Assembly (NCBI GenBank): GCA_021229015.1 | Contig: CM037794.1 | Location: 38,095,634 to 38,159,633 of the forward strand | DNA length: 64,000 nt | From: Solen grandis | Lineage: Eukaryota; Mollusca; Bivalvia; Adapedonta; Solenidae | Direction of reading: 5' to 3' | Part shown: piece by piece, positions 1-11,005 of the stretch | Layout of the letters: the number at the start of each line of letters is the position of its first letter | Numbering within the stretch: position 1 is the first letter of the stretch | Position numbers and translations under genes: made by a program | Notes under the pieces: model-generated | What the model was told of the DNA's origin: nothing | Database searches by the model: none | Seen by the model: only the letters and a program-made list of their open reading frames with translations

Positions 1-175
1 CTATACACTGATAGGAGACTGACTATGTGCAGACATCTAACAATTTATCCTTAGTGCACATGAAAATCACTTTACAGTCTATTTTGTTTTCAATGGTTTG
101 TTACACTGGTGTTCATGGACTGTGTCACATGTTTTAACATTTTATCTGGTTGCTCCAGTGAACCTGGCATCATAA
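1..175. other. No gene seen
   Basis: Nothing recognisable: no long open frame, repeat or structured element. It is the flank of the DIRS element that begins at about 176. Confidence 0.5.
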
Positions 176-520
176 TCCAACGAACAAACTAGACTTACCT
201 TAAGTTGATGTTTGGTTGAGATTCTATGTAGCCATACGACAACTTGAGGGATCAAATGAGATGTGCATTGGACCGTATTAGTAATAGCCAGTATTTAAAA
301 CTTAGGCAATAAGTTGTGTTCAAAACAAATAGGATCAAATAATCCAAAACATTAATATTCATAGACTCCACAGATGAATTGGGAGGGTAAAAGAGGGGAG
401 GGCATTTGATCCCTCAAGTTGTCGTATGACTACTATAGAATCTCAACCAAACACCAACTTAAGGTAAGTCTAGTTTGTTTGTTGGATTCTATTACGTCAA
501 ACAACTCTCGTGATCAAATG
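176..520. repeat. DIRS 3' end: inverted arms and internal complementary region
   Basis: Bases 176-257 and 403-485 are inverted copies of each other (roughly 80 bp arms with a few mismatches). Bases 486-520 then resemble the complement of the opposite end of the element near 8271-8305. One block complementary to both termini is the arrangement of the DIRS internal complementary region, used to close the circular intermediate. Confidence 0.7.
252..291. repeat. DIRS inverted terminal repeat, left copy
   Basis: A 40-bp stretch that is the reverse complement of 8237-8276 with a single mismatch. The pair brackets all DIRS coding regions. Confidence 0.85.
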
Positions 521-598
521 AGACTTCAAAGCTTGAATATAACTGATTGCAGTACGAGCAAAACAAAGGATATCTTATAGTTATACTGTATAAATACC

Positions 599-1643
599 TC
601 ACTGCAGTACAGCTGCTTCGAAGCTCAAGTTCTTTTCCATAGGTTTGTTATAGTATTCAGCAAAAGTCTGTGCACTGGACCACCCAGCCACTTTCAGTAT
701 CTCAGAAACAGGCACTCCAGAAAAGTTTGCTTTTGATGTTGAGGCACCACATGTACTATGAGATTTGTATATGTCCACATTGATTCCTGATAAAAACGCA
801 TAACAGTTTTTATCCAACGACTAATTGTCGATGATACCACAACTTTATGTGGTTTGATGAAACTGATGAAAAGCCTCTTTTCATCTCCAGGAAGACTATA
901 AACGTAACAACAGGATTAGCCCGTCCTTTCCTGGACTGCTTTAACAACCCACTACAGTTCATAATATAGGAATCTTCACACTTCAGAATACCTTCTAAAG
1001 TTAATAAACTAATTGAATGAGCCCTACTTGCCTGAGTCAGGGCAATTAACATTGCTAATTTCAAAGTCAACATTTTTAAACTAAGGCTTTCAACTGGTGG
1101 CAACATCTGCAAGTAACTCAAAACCTTTGAAACATCCCATGTCTCTCTGTATTTTGGCTTAGCTGGGCGTAAATTGAAGACACCACACATAAATCTGGCA
1201 ATTGTAGGGTGTGTCCCTATTGAGATTCCATCTAACAACTCACACAGTGCCGATAAAGCACTTCTAGCAGAATTTAAAGTCTAGTAACTATAACCTAAAT
1301 CAAAGAGTTCCGTTAAAAATTGAATCACTTCATTTACAGAGGTGTGAATAAAATCTTTCTGTCTTTGATTACAGAATGAAATCCATTTATTAATATATGT
1401 TGCATACTGCTTCTGAGTAGTTTTTCTCCATGAAGACATGATGATTTTAATTGACTGTTCAGAAAACTCTCTGCTTTTGTAGGTTTTCCAGATATGCGAC
1501 ATACCATGAGATATAATTTGTTGACTAAAGGGTGAATTTGACTGGACTGTGGAATATGTAGTGTTTCCGGTTTTGTGTTGTACGTAGTGTTTTTGCTTTG
1601 CCGTTTCTGTTACGAGGATTTCTGACCAGCCTGTGTTGGCCAC
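599..1643 (-). pseudogene. DIRS tyrosine recombinase, broken
   Basis: Tyrosine recombinase that would integrate the DIRS circle. The part at 1643-1281 looks like the N-terminal core-binding (SAM-like) domain (SWRKTTQKQYATYINKW). The part at 1238-810 covers the first half of the catalytic domain, with the first active-site Arg in ASRAHS. The part at 817-599 holds the HxxR box and the catalytic tyrosine (AEYYNKP). The frame is interrupted by an in-frame TAG at 1281 and a frameshift near 890. The HxxR box reads HSTC: a TGT codon stands where the second catalytic Arg belongs, consistent with CpG decay of CGT. The protein could not be active even if the frame were whole. Confidence 0.85.
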
Positions 1644-3265
1644 AGAGGCGCCACCAGGACGACCTCTGTCTGGTCTTGCTGCACTTTCTGCACCAGTCTG
1701 CCCATCAAACTGAAAGGTGGAAAGGCATATATCAACTCATGTGACCACTGAACAGAAAATGTATCTATTTCTTCTGCACCAGGATCTGGTTTCCAGGAAA
1801 CATATCTATCTAGTTGATTTTTTAGACGAGAAGCAAACATATCTATAGAAGGCTCTCCAAAAATAGAAACAATCTTGTCAAAAATTCTCTTATCTAACAT
1901 CCATTCCACATTTTCATTAAAATTTCTAGAACTAAAATCGGCAACATTGCCTCTGCCAGGTGTATATGTAGCTGAAACCCAAATGTCTATATCAATACAC
2001 CAAAGCCAAATTGATCTAACAAGTTCATTACAGTTCTTGGTTTTACCACCCATGTTTTTCATGTATGAAACTGCACATCATGTGTTATCAGACCTAATCT
2101 TGACATGAATGCTTCTCGCTTTTTTACAAAAGGACCTGATAGCAAGACTGATAGCCAACAATTCCAGATAATTGATATGATTCTCTGCCTCATGAACTCC
2201 CCATCTTCCCCCAACCTCCGTTTTTCCACAAACAGCACCCCACCCTTGATGACTGGCATCACAAGTAATCATCAAGTCAGGGTTACCATGAGAAATGTTT
2301 CTTTTTTGAGTTCGCAGATTCTCTATCCACCAACTTAGTTCTTGCTTAATTGCAACGGAGATAACCATGGAAGAATCATAATCTCCTTTCCTCTGTTTGA
2401 GAGCTGCAGTTTTCTGAAATTCAGTTTGCCTATAAAAAAGGGGACCATATTCAACTGCAGAAAATGAGGAGACCATGAGGCCAAGAACCCTAGCAACTTG
2501 CCTTATTTTAGCCCATAACATGTTATACAGTTCTATGCAGGCTTGGACTATAGTTTCAGCCTTTTCAGGTGGGTGAGTAACAATCATGTTCTCAGAATCA
2601 ATATTATTACCTAAGAATGTAAGGTTCTTGGTTGGAATCAAAACTGACTTCTTTTCATGAATCATAAAACCCACATTGGACATCAGATCAAAAGTGTCCA
2701 AGACATTTTGTTCACATTCTATGTACGAATCTCCTAATAAAAACGAATCATCTATGTACCCGAGTTTATATGTCCAAGCATGCGAAGAGCAGCATAAACA
2801 GGTTTCATGAGTTTTGTGAACAAGAGAGGGGCAGATGAGATGCCGTTAGGGAGACAAAGATACTGATAGATCCTTCCTTTGTGTTTAAATCTAAGTTTCA
2901 ATTGGTGTTCTACAGCAATTGGAACAGAATAATAGGCATGATGTAGATCTACAGATGCCATATAACAGCCTTGTTTAATTAATTTCAGAGCAGATTTAAA
3001 AGTTTCCATTTTGAAATGGTGATATTCTATGTATTCATTCAATTCTTTGAGGTTTAATATCATTCTGTATTCACCATTTTTCTTGGGTACAACGAAAATT
3101 GGAGAAATATATTCATTTGGATGGTGATCAACTTCTTTAATCACATTCATATCCAATAGTTTTTCAATTTCTTCACTTATAATTTTTTGCTCAAAGTCTA
3201 AAAAGCTACTGCTGAAGCAATATGACTTGATAGGATTCACATGATTAATGAACTCAATATGACAG

Positions 3266-5819
3266 CAGGCCCGGATTCACCGGGGGGGCCGAGGGGGCCT
3301 TGGCCCCCCCAGCTGCCCTGGTCATACATTTTTTCTAGGCTATAAAATCCATTGATTACATAATGTCTGAGCTGTCTAGAGGAAATCCCCTTCGTTGGCC
3401 CCCATACTGAACCAACCGCATAACCACCTGACCAGCCAGACTCCTATTGTCTTATGGCCCCCCTGCTGTTAATGTGTAGATAATCCGAATTGGCAGTCAT
3501 CCATGACTTAGTGATAAGCATGTGTTTAGGGTACTGTGTATGCAAATTGATTGACACCTTCACTGATTCACAGGCTATTGTCGAGTGATACCTAAGGACA
3601 TCTCGTCTGCCGAGCGATCTAATGATTGAAGAAAAATAGGCAATTACAAAAACTTTATATCAGTAAAACTATTCTAGACAGGTGATGTTTAGGAAATAAC
3701 ATAAATATAAATAAAAGATGAACTTTCAGGTATGAAAAATTGCCGATTTTGTTTTGGAAAAAAAATTAAAAACCTATTCTGCGGGGAAGATGCATACCTA
3801 TCGCTAGCCATGTAAATTAAAGTTTATCAGAAATGGGTTGTTTTGTCATCAGCTATACTATTTTTACATAACTTGTTAGTATTATTTTAACGAAGCAGTT
3901 AAATTCTTCTTAACTAACTCTCTCAATATATAAATACAAAAAGTAGGTCTATACATCATCATGTTCACTTTTCTTATTATTTACGAATAAAATAATAATA
4001 TGTGTATTTTAGATTTATGAATATAATTAAGAAATGAAAGAATTTGAAAATTGTTAACTGCCATATTTTGGGACAATGTATGTGTAGATTATGATTACTA
4101 ATTCAAATCAAATCCAGGTAATCAGTTATTGTTCAATGTTATTGTAAGTCAATGAATACTAACTATATTTTTTTTTTTAAATGTTTCAACTAAAACTAAA
4201 AATGTACAAAAAAAATGACACTCAAAAGGGGCCCACACCTACCCTATAACGTGCGCCTGATTTTTTTTTCTTAGAATTTCTGTGTGAAGACTGCTTCCAG
4301 ATCGACAATTTGACAGCCAATATCATTAAGGTCGAACCTATTCCCTTCCACAATTTTGACAAAATGATTATGTTTAACGTGAAAATTGATTTTTTTCTCA
4401 GTCTATGACAATCTTTTACACTGTTGAGTCAAAAACTAATGATCACAAGTCACTTTTTGTGGGGTTTCAGGAAACCCTTATTAAATATTTTATGCCAGTT
4501 TGTGAATGAAAATACAAGATAAGCCCGTATTTCTTACTCGGAAGAAGTAATGCCCTTTCAGTAATATCAGTGCCCCCCCCCCCCCCCAGCGCTTCCATCT
4601 CCCCCACCGTTATTTTTATTTTATTTATTTTTGATCGGGGCCTGTAAATGCAATTGTAATCCAATTTATACGATTGCACAGCAGTTTTCAATAACATGAC
4701 TTTGCGCCGGTAAAAGATAACATTATATCGCTCAATGCTTAAGGCTCGGTCCCACTTTGCATTTTTTTTGCCTCGGGGATGGGATGCATACGCACTCCCG
4801 ATGGAAATAGTGTCGCGAGCCATGTGGAGTCATCGGGAGGCCTCGGGTGTACTGCAAAAAGAATTAATTGAAATTTTCCCGATGTGTTCTCGATGTTTTA
4901 TCGGGAAAACAAGCCGGGGAAATATCCGCAGAGAAGCTCCGGTCAGCATTCACGGAGCTTCCGCGATTTTTTTCCTCCGATGAATCCCCGATGCGTTTAT
5001 GATGTCTCGCCGAAGTATCAGGGGGGCATTCGGGGATATTAGGCGGCCTTTCTGTGACACATTCCCGATCTTAAAAAAAACAAACAAACAAAAAAAAAAA
5101 AAAAAAAAAAAAACTTGGCAAGGGTTGAAAAGCGCACCCAGAAATTAGTTTCTGTTTTGGCCAGTCTTAGACTGAGACGGTCAAAAAGGCCATTGGACAT
5201 TGCTTAGGGCATCCCCTTAAATCCCCCAAAAGTCTTCTCTTGACTTTGTCGCTTAATTCCACCATCAAATTTTCATACTCTCAATAATCTTCCCCGAGAC
5301 ACGTAGGATGATTCGCAAGATCCCCTAATCTACGGCGATATTCCCCCGATGATGTTACAAACTCAGTGAAACTCCGGGGCACCTTCGCCGATCATCGGAA
5401 TAGGTCCCCCGGTGTTTTTCCGAACATCGGGACTCAAGGCTATTGTGTCATAGCCGAAACAACAGTGAATGTTCAACGGACCAATCCCGAAGCCTAATAA
5501 TTGTCATTTTCAAAGGACTGCTCAGTCTTTTTTTGGCTCAAACATCGGGAGCCATCGGTAGAAAAAAAATGTTTATTTCCACATCACCGATTTTTTTACC
5601 CCGTGGGACCTAGGCCTTCAAGTTTCAAATATATCGGATTTAAAAACAAAAACAACAACAACAAAAACCTTCACTATTATCCCCAGATACCCTTCAGAAT
5701 GCATCTCCATCACACTGAAAACTTTTTTTTCCGGGGGAGCATGCCCCCGAAACCCCCTACCACTCCTATCACATTCGGATTTTGGCCCCCCCAGCAGAAA
5801 ATTTCTGGATCCGGGCCTG
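3266..5819. mobile_element. Non-autonomous DNA transposon inside DIRS pol (hAT-like)
   Basis: The ends are CAGGCCCGGA (3266-3275) and its inverse TCCGGGCCTG (5810-5819), extended inward by G/C-run-rich inverted stretches (near 3281-3310 and 5785-5792). TGACAG stands on both sides (3260-3265 and 5820-5825), a 6-bp target duplication, and the host DIRS frame is continuous across it. About 2.55 kb with no transposase frame. A CAGG...CCTG end fits the hAT superfamily broadly, although classical hAT elements duplicate 8 bp; the superfamily is therefore uncertain, the boundaries are not. Confidence 0.8.
4738..5480. repeat. CGGGGAT-rich block, possible nested element
   Basis: Composition changes sharply from AT-rich flanks to a block full of ATCGGG/CCCGAT words on both strands. 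It starts with aggctcggtccca and ends with a loosely inverted gaccaatcccgaagcct. It may be a further nested non-autonomous transposon. There is no coding sequence; a 40-base A-rich run sits at about 5075-5113. Confidence 0.4.
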
Positions 5820-5928
5820 TGACAGTGTTGAACAATGTCCAGAATATTTGGATCAGAAGTGATTTTTCTCCAATTTTCGATGTAATTTTTCAATCTACCA
5901 GCTATAAAAATCTCCCTACAAACCTGGT

Positions 5929-7992
5929 CTACTGTTTCTTGCTTGTCTGTTTCAGGTTTTTTGGTGCTGATGTCATGTCAGCTCTAGGTGGCATCCTACC
6001 ACGGCCATAAGAACGAGGAAATCCACGTCTCTGACGTCTTCCTCTAAAGGCACCCCTTGTATATGAGTTGAAATATGAGCCTCTTCCAAGATTTCGCCCA
6101 AGACGATTCATATCATTTATCTCTTTCATGTTTTTGTTGACATCAACATCTTCACCATACAAAAGCTCTGTGAATGGCAGAGATGACGAGGCAAGATAAT
6201 AATACTTGGGGTCCAGATCAGCTTTGTGCATCTCCTTCCTTCAGGAGTTGATTAGTTTGTTAGCCTGTCCCATTAGAGCTAATGAATTAGTACCCCACTC
6301 CAAATCTTCAATGTCAAACTGATCATTGTGTTTATCAAGTAATTTGACAAGATTAGAAGCAGCTTTCACAACCATGTTCTGAAATTTCTGCATTTTGCCA
6401 TCCTCAGTCTGAGTATAAGGTTTCAACAGGCGCCAAATACCTGGATTGACGCGGGTCTTAACCAAACTTTCACAGTTGGAAGGTCTCTGAATGTCTTTTA
6501 ATAGTTCGTTTTCCTTCTCTTCAGAGATACCAGTTCTGAAGAACTGATTTACAAAAGTGGCCAAGTCGTAATTAATTTCATTGTCCACGCTCTCAGTTTG
6601 TAAAAATCTCTCTGAAAGTGCACTGAAAACACCCGTTTTCTGCTTTTTCTGCGAGGGCTCGGCACCGACAGACGTGTCCGTGTCTGGAATTGCGGTGTCT
6701 TGCTAGACAGTTGCACTGTCGTTCCCCTGATCAGTTAAAGGCATCTCGAAAGGAATGTGGTATCCCACTGAGCCAGGCCCCCACCTGCTGTGACCAGACC
6801 TGCTAATTGCTGGTCATCACTGCAGGGAGTCTTTAGCCAATATAGTACTAATCTATCACAGTAAAACCTCTGATGGGTTAATGCAAAACTAAATTACCTG
6901 CTGGTATGGAAGTGAGACAGTAGACTAGTTTTACACAAAGCCATAAACATTTTAAAGAATGTTAGTGATAATGTGGGTTGTTTACTGTATGATCCCTTAC
7001 ATATTCTTTATTGCATTAATTACTAGGTGTCAATTTTGTAACTGCATGATTATGTATTTATTTCATAGTTAGATATTTGATTTTGAAAATACATGATGAA
7101 AGAGATACAAGTTTTAGTATTCAAAATGACTTAAAATGAGTCTGAAGGACATTATTCTGACAATGAATGACTTTTTAAATTGCTTTTGTTAGAAACGTTT
7201 CGTTACATTTTATTCAACAGAATTTCTCTTATCAAAATAAAATATAAATTAAAATATATATGAGAACTAAAAGAATGAAAGAAAGAAATAACAAAATGTA
7301 TAAGAAATAACAAAATCAACCAACAAAGTAAGAAAGAAAACAAATAAAGATTTATATTTAAGTAAATAAAAAAGAATAAAAAAGAACTGATAGAATAATT
7401 TCTGGTATTTAGGATAGCGTAATTGGTATATTCACAACTATTTCCTTTACAAACTGTGAATGACTATGTTCAACCCCCAATTATAGCATACATACACTTG
7501 GATCTTGAACAATACCTGTGTGACAGACACATCGTGACAGACTGTGGCAGCCTGGCTTATCAGAAAACAGATGCCCATACATGCTGGGTGGGTGAATAAA
7601 TGGGGGGGGGGGGGGTCACTTATATAAGGGTTTTGAGATGCCTTTAAGTCAAAGTAACCATCTTCATAATAATACGAATCATCAAAATGATCATTAGAGA
7701 ATGATAACTCTAACCTGTTAAAGATTTCCTCAATTCTCTCATCCTGCCTTTCAATCTTTGACTTTTGCGCATTCATATTTGCGTTCATTTCTTGCAGAAC
7801 GAGCAATACTTCTTTATTGATATCTTTGGGCGCTTTATTCTTCGATGTAACCTGCGCCGAAGTGCTCGGTGTGACTTTACCAGAGACAGCATCCTTCTTA
7901 GTCACTGAATTGATAGATTTTTCACCGACATTCGTCAGTGAAGGGGCAGCTTTGCCGCTTTCTTTACACTGCTGGACTTCACGTTCAGCCAT
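5929..7992 (-). pseudogene. DIRS gag-like protein, broken
   Basis: First ORF of the DIRS element. The ATG at 7992 opens a Lys/Ser/Thr-rich N-terminus, followed by a probable coiled-coil stretch (VLLVLQEMNANMNAQKSKIE) and an acidic patch. The frame enters the transposon at 7643 and resumes after 6738 in the same phase. An in-frame TAG then stands near 6703 and a TGA at 6241. The C-terminal part (6231-5929) is Arg/Gly-rich (RGAFRGRRQRRGFPRSYGRG), like the nucleic-acid-binding tail of Gag. No homologue beyond DIRS gag is suggested. Confidence 0.75.
6739..7643. mobile_element. TTAA-inserting non-autonomous transposon inside DIRS gag
   Basis: Short inverted ends AGGCATCTC (6739-6747) and GAGATGCCT (7635-7643) are flanked on both sides by TTAA (6735-6738 and 7644-7647). 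The gag frame is restored when the element is removed. TTAA duplication is typical of Kolobok and piggyBac; the AGG start favours Kolobok. About 0.9 kb, AT-rich, with a G run near 7602 and no transposase. Confidence 0.75.
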
Positions 7993-8236
7993 ATTTTACC
8001 GCACGTGGGGAATAGACCGGAAATGCGGTACAGTCTAAATTGTCTAATACAAAAACCGACGGTTCGTAAAAAATATTTCAGAAGGAACCGTGTAAATAAA
8101 TAAAATTATTGCTACCACGTAGCAATATCAATTGTGGCTTTAAAGAAATTGGCTACGGTCAATGTCTGACGAACCACGTTCGTCAATATAACTCGCAATG
8201 AAAACAGGACTATTCCCTGCGAGTACCAGAAGCGCA

Positions 8237-8276
8237 CTGGCTATTACTGATACGGTCCAATGCACATCTCATTTGA
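8237..8276. repeat. DIRS inverted terminal repeat, right copy
   Basis: Reverse complement of 252-291 with one mismatch. This is the 5' terminus of the minus-strand element; the adjoining 8277-8305 is similar to the complementary region near 483-515. Confidence 0.85.
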
Positions 8277-8310
8277 TAACGAGAGTTGTATGACGTAATA
8301 GAATATTGGC

Positions 8311-8828
8311 TTGTTGCGATTACGAAACACTAAAATAAAAGTAAGCTTATAACTTAATTTTTTTTTCTGTAAACAGTTCACAGGACTTATATTATCAAAA
8401 TGTTCCTTGAATTTTGTTTTGCAATTACAGCACAGCTTTCTGGTAAATACATGTATGTCTAGCAGTGTTGTCAACAGTTTGCTCCATTACCCAATCCCTT
8501 GCTTCGTGCCTAATTTGCTCAGTTGAGCTTTTTTTCCCCACCTACATACGTACTTTAAGCAAGTGTCTAATGGTCTCAGTTGTTTATTTCTTTTGTTGAA
8601 ATGGGAGTGTTGGTGACTATGTCACTATATGCATGTAGGCTGCATTTGGAAAGGACCAGCATGTTAAATATAAATTCCCAATCAATGAATCTGTTTGAAA
8701 ATGGTGCTTGTTGTATATATGACTATTATTAAAATTTTTGATAAAAATATTTATACATTTTTCTTTTATGTATAAAATCCTTAAAATACTACATTTACAA
8801 TTCATTATTATATGCCCACATTATGGAA
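8311..8828. other. No gene seen
   Basis: AT-rich flank without a convincing open frame or repeat. Confidence 0.4.
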
Positions 8829-9476
8829 GTGAGGGCTTTCATGTCCTACTCTTCATGTCCTACCCTTCTTGTTCTGCTCTTCATGTCCTACTCTTCATGT
8901 CCCAATCTTCATGTCCTAATCTTCTTGTCCTACTCTTCATGTCCTAATCTTCATGTCCTAGTCTTCATGTCCTACTCTCCATGTCCTTCTCTTCATGTCC
9001 TACCCTTCATATTCTACTCTCCATGTCCTACCCTTCATATTCTACTCTCCATGTCCTTCTCTTCATGTCCTACTCTCCATGTCCTACCCTTCATATTCTA
9101 CTCTCCATGTCCTACCCTTCATATTCTTCTCCATGTCCTACTCTTCATGTCCTACTCTCCATGTCCTTCTCTTCATGTCCTACTCTTCATGTCCTACCCT
9201 TCTTGTTCTACTCTTCATGTCCTACTCTTCATGTCCCAATCTTCATATCCCAATCTTCATGTCCTAATCTTCATGTCCTAGTCTTCATGTCCTACTCTCC
9301 ATGTCCTTCTCTTCATGTCCCACCCTTCATATTCTACTCTTCATGTCCTACTCTTCATGTCCTACTCTTCATGTCCTACCCTTCATATTCTACTCTCCAT
9401 GTCCTGCTCTCCATGTCCTACCCTTCATGTCCTACTCTCCATGTCCTACTCTCCATGTCCCACTCTCCATGTCCTA
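8829..9476. repeat. 14-bp minisatellite, main array
   Basis: About 45 tandem variants of the 14-mer cttcatgtcctact, with recurring sub-variants (ctccatgtcc, cttcatattc, cttcttgttc). As the unit is not a multiple of three and lacks stops, all three plus frames stay open and encode the same 14-residue repeat. These open frames are a by-product and not genes. Confidence 0.95.
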
Positions 9477-9954
9477 TGGTGGCAGATCGTGTGTACTGAC
9501 ATGTCCCCACCTTCTAGATTGACAGTTTGTTTATACAACAATCAAAGTGAGACCTGTAAAACAAAAAGGTCCCGGAGAATAGATTGTCTGATCACTGGAA
9601 GTGCTGCAGCCGATAACAAAGGAAATGCCATCTTTCGGCAGTTTGGCCCCAGCAATTAGGAGACGGTGCTAATTAACAACTTACCAGTAACCCTTATCAG
9701 TAACCCACCCCTATGACGTCACTTACCTGGGGGGAGGGTAGCGCAAACATATCAGTCGGTAATTAATTAGCATTCGATATCCGGGGCACCAAATCAGTCA
9801 TTCAGAACGAAATGGATATTTTTTTATTTATTCATATTTATTTTTTTACTTTTTTTTTTTGAAATGGGAAATGCGCGAATTTAACATCGCGCGAAATGGG
9901 TTTTAGAGAGGGTAGCGCGAAATTTAGACTGCGCGAAAATAACTGATACTACAG
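9477..9954. other. Spacer between two minisatellite arrays
   Basis: Unique sequence of about 480 bp with T-runs and gcgcgaaat words; no gene seen. The same 14-bp unit resumes at 9955, so this may be an insertion into one array or a deletion junction. Confidence 0.45.
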
Positions 9955-10176
9955 TATTCTACTCTCCATGTCCTACTCTCCATGTCCTACTCTTCATGTC
10001 CTACTCTCCATGTCCTTCTCTTCATGTCCTACCCTTCATATTCTACTCTCCATGTCCTACTCTCCATGTCCTACTCTTCATGTCCTACTCTCCTTGTCTT
10101 ACTCTTCATGTCCCACTCTTCATATCCTATTCTTCATGTCCTACTCTTCATATCCAACTCTTCATGTCCTACTCTC
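9955..10176. repeat. 14-bp minisatellite, second array
   Basis: About 16 further copies of the 14-mer described at 8829-9476, with the same sub-variants. Confidence 0.93.
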
Positions 10177-10245
10177 ACCTTACATGAAGACGAAGTAAGG
10201 TGGAGGGTATTAATCATCCTCAGTGATAGCCCTAGTTGATGTAAT
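10160..10245. repeat. Dispersed repeat with 'catgaaga' core, copy 1
   Basis: Shares the order tcctac..ac..tacatgaaga.. ggtgg.. attaatca..c..agtgata with 21110-21215 and 32635-32770. A dispersed mobile-element fragment; the class is unknown. Confidence 0.55.
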
Positions 10246-10314
10246 TCGTAGGTTTTATTGTTATACTACATATAAGTCGTAAAAGATAGGGATTTGTTTG
10301 AAGGAATTGATGTT

Positions 10315-10625
10315 TGTTTGTTGGGTTTAACGTCCCACCGACAGTATTTCAGTTTTTTGGAGACAATGTTTACTTGAGACAGATATAGTGCTGCCACACT
10401 GCAGTATCACGCCGTAGACATGTGGCATGATACCATACCCAGTCACATTACCTGACACCGGGCCAACCAGTCCTGCAACTACCCTTATATGCTGAGCACC
10501 AAGCAAGGTAGCTATAACAGTACCATTTTTTACGACTTTGGTATGTCGCGGCTGGGGATCTAACCCACGACCTCCCTCCCATTCCCAAAGTGGATGCTCT
10601 AACAACTAGGCCATCATGGACGGTC
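10315..10625 (-). mobile_element. tRNA-derived SINE, copy 1
   Basis: On the minus strand a tRNA-like head (box A region GGCCTAGTTGTTAGAGCAT, box B-like GGGTTAGATCCC) is followed by a body shared with the copies at 16316 and 32302 (gactggttggcc, gtgtcagg, atgtgactggg, catgccaca). The end is gttaaacccaacaaacaaac. Head, conserved core and AC-rich tail fit a tRNA-derived SINE. Confidence 0.8.
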
Positions 10626-10689
10626 TGAAGGAATTGAGCTTTATTATACTTTTAGATACGAAGTAAATGGTTGCTATATTGGAGTCACG

Positions 10690-10999
10690 TCTGTCTATAG
10701 ACGAAATTTATTCCCCTATTTCTTGGCTACCTTTGCTGGGAATTTGATCAAACTTCACAAGAATGATGAGTACCAAGCCTAGTTTTACAAATTTAGGCAC
10801 ATCATGATTTGCTACATTTTAAATGAGTTAATGGCCCATTATTTTTCAAATAGATTTTGTCTGCACTATTTCTCAGCTACCTTTGGTGGATTTTTTATTT
10901 AACTTCACAGTAATAATAATGACCATGCCTAGTTGTGCATATCTTTGGCACATCATGATTTGCTTGATTTTAAAAGAGTTATGGTCCTTTGTTATATTA
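10690..10999. repeat. Diverged ~170-bp tandem repeat, left part
   Basis: Units contain 'ctatttctcagctacctttggt', 'aacttcacaa', 'gcacatcatgatttg' and 'gagttatggcc'. The array continues at 12206-12900 and is split by the transposon at 11006-12199. Confidence 0.65.
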
Positions 11000-11005
11000 C
11001 TTATA

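Larger units (their letters stand above)
1610..5893 (-). pseudogene. DIRS reverse transcriptase / RNase H, broken
   Basis: Pol polyprotein of the DIRS element. 3240-2752 encodes RT palm/finger motifs (VPKKNGEYRMILNLKELNEY, SVDLHHAYYSVPI, LPNGISSAPLLFTKLM). The YIDD active-site box near 2755 lies in another frame because one base is missing there. 2701-2078 encodes the rest of RT and RNase H (TCDASHQGWGAV, NYLELLAISLAI, RSDNT), with an in-frame TGA at 2078. 2062-1610 continues the RNase H end and the DIRS-specific region (SIDMFASRLKNQ), with another frameshift near 1630. The 5' part (5893-5820) is cut off by the transposon at 3266-5819; across it the frame resumes without a shift, so the insertion is clean and later than the element. 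Confidence 0.88.
176..8310 (-). mobile_element. Degenerate DIRS-type retrotransposon
   Basis: A DIRS-order retrotransposon read on the minus strand: gag-like ORF (7992-5929), reverse transcriptase/RNase H (5893-1610) and tyrosine recombinase (1643-599). The ends carry inverted repeats and an internal complementary region at the 3' side, as expected for elements that integrate through a circular intermediate with a tyrosine recombinase and make no target duplication. The 8.1 kb length is inflated by two nested DNA transposons (3266-5819 and 6739-7643); without them it is about 4.7 kb. It carries at least three frameshifts and four in-frame stops, so this copy is dead. Exact outer borders are uncertain. 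Confidence 0.88.

Noticed and set aside
5501..6010. 169-residue plus-strand open frame
   Set aside because: Runs across a transposon end and antisense to DIRS gag/pol; it has no domain.
8823..9659. Several overlapping 70-170 residue open frames rich in Ser/Cys/Pro/His
   Set aside because: They are three-frame translations of the stop-free 14-bp minisatellite.
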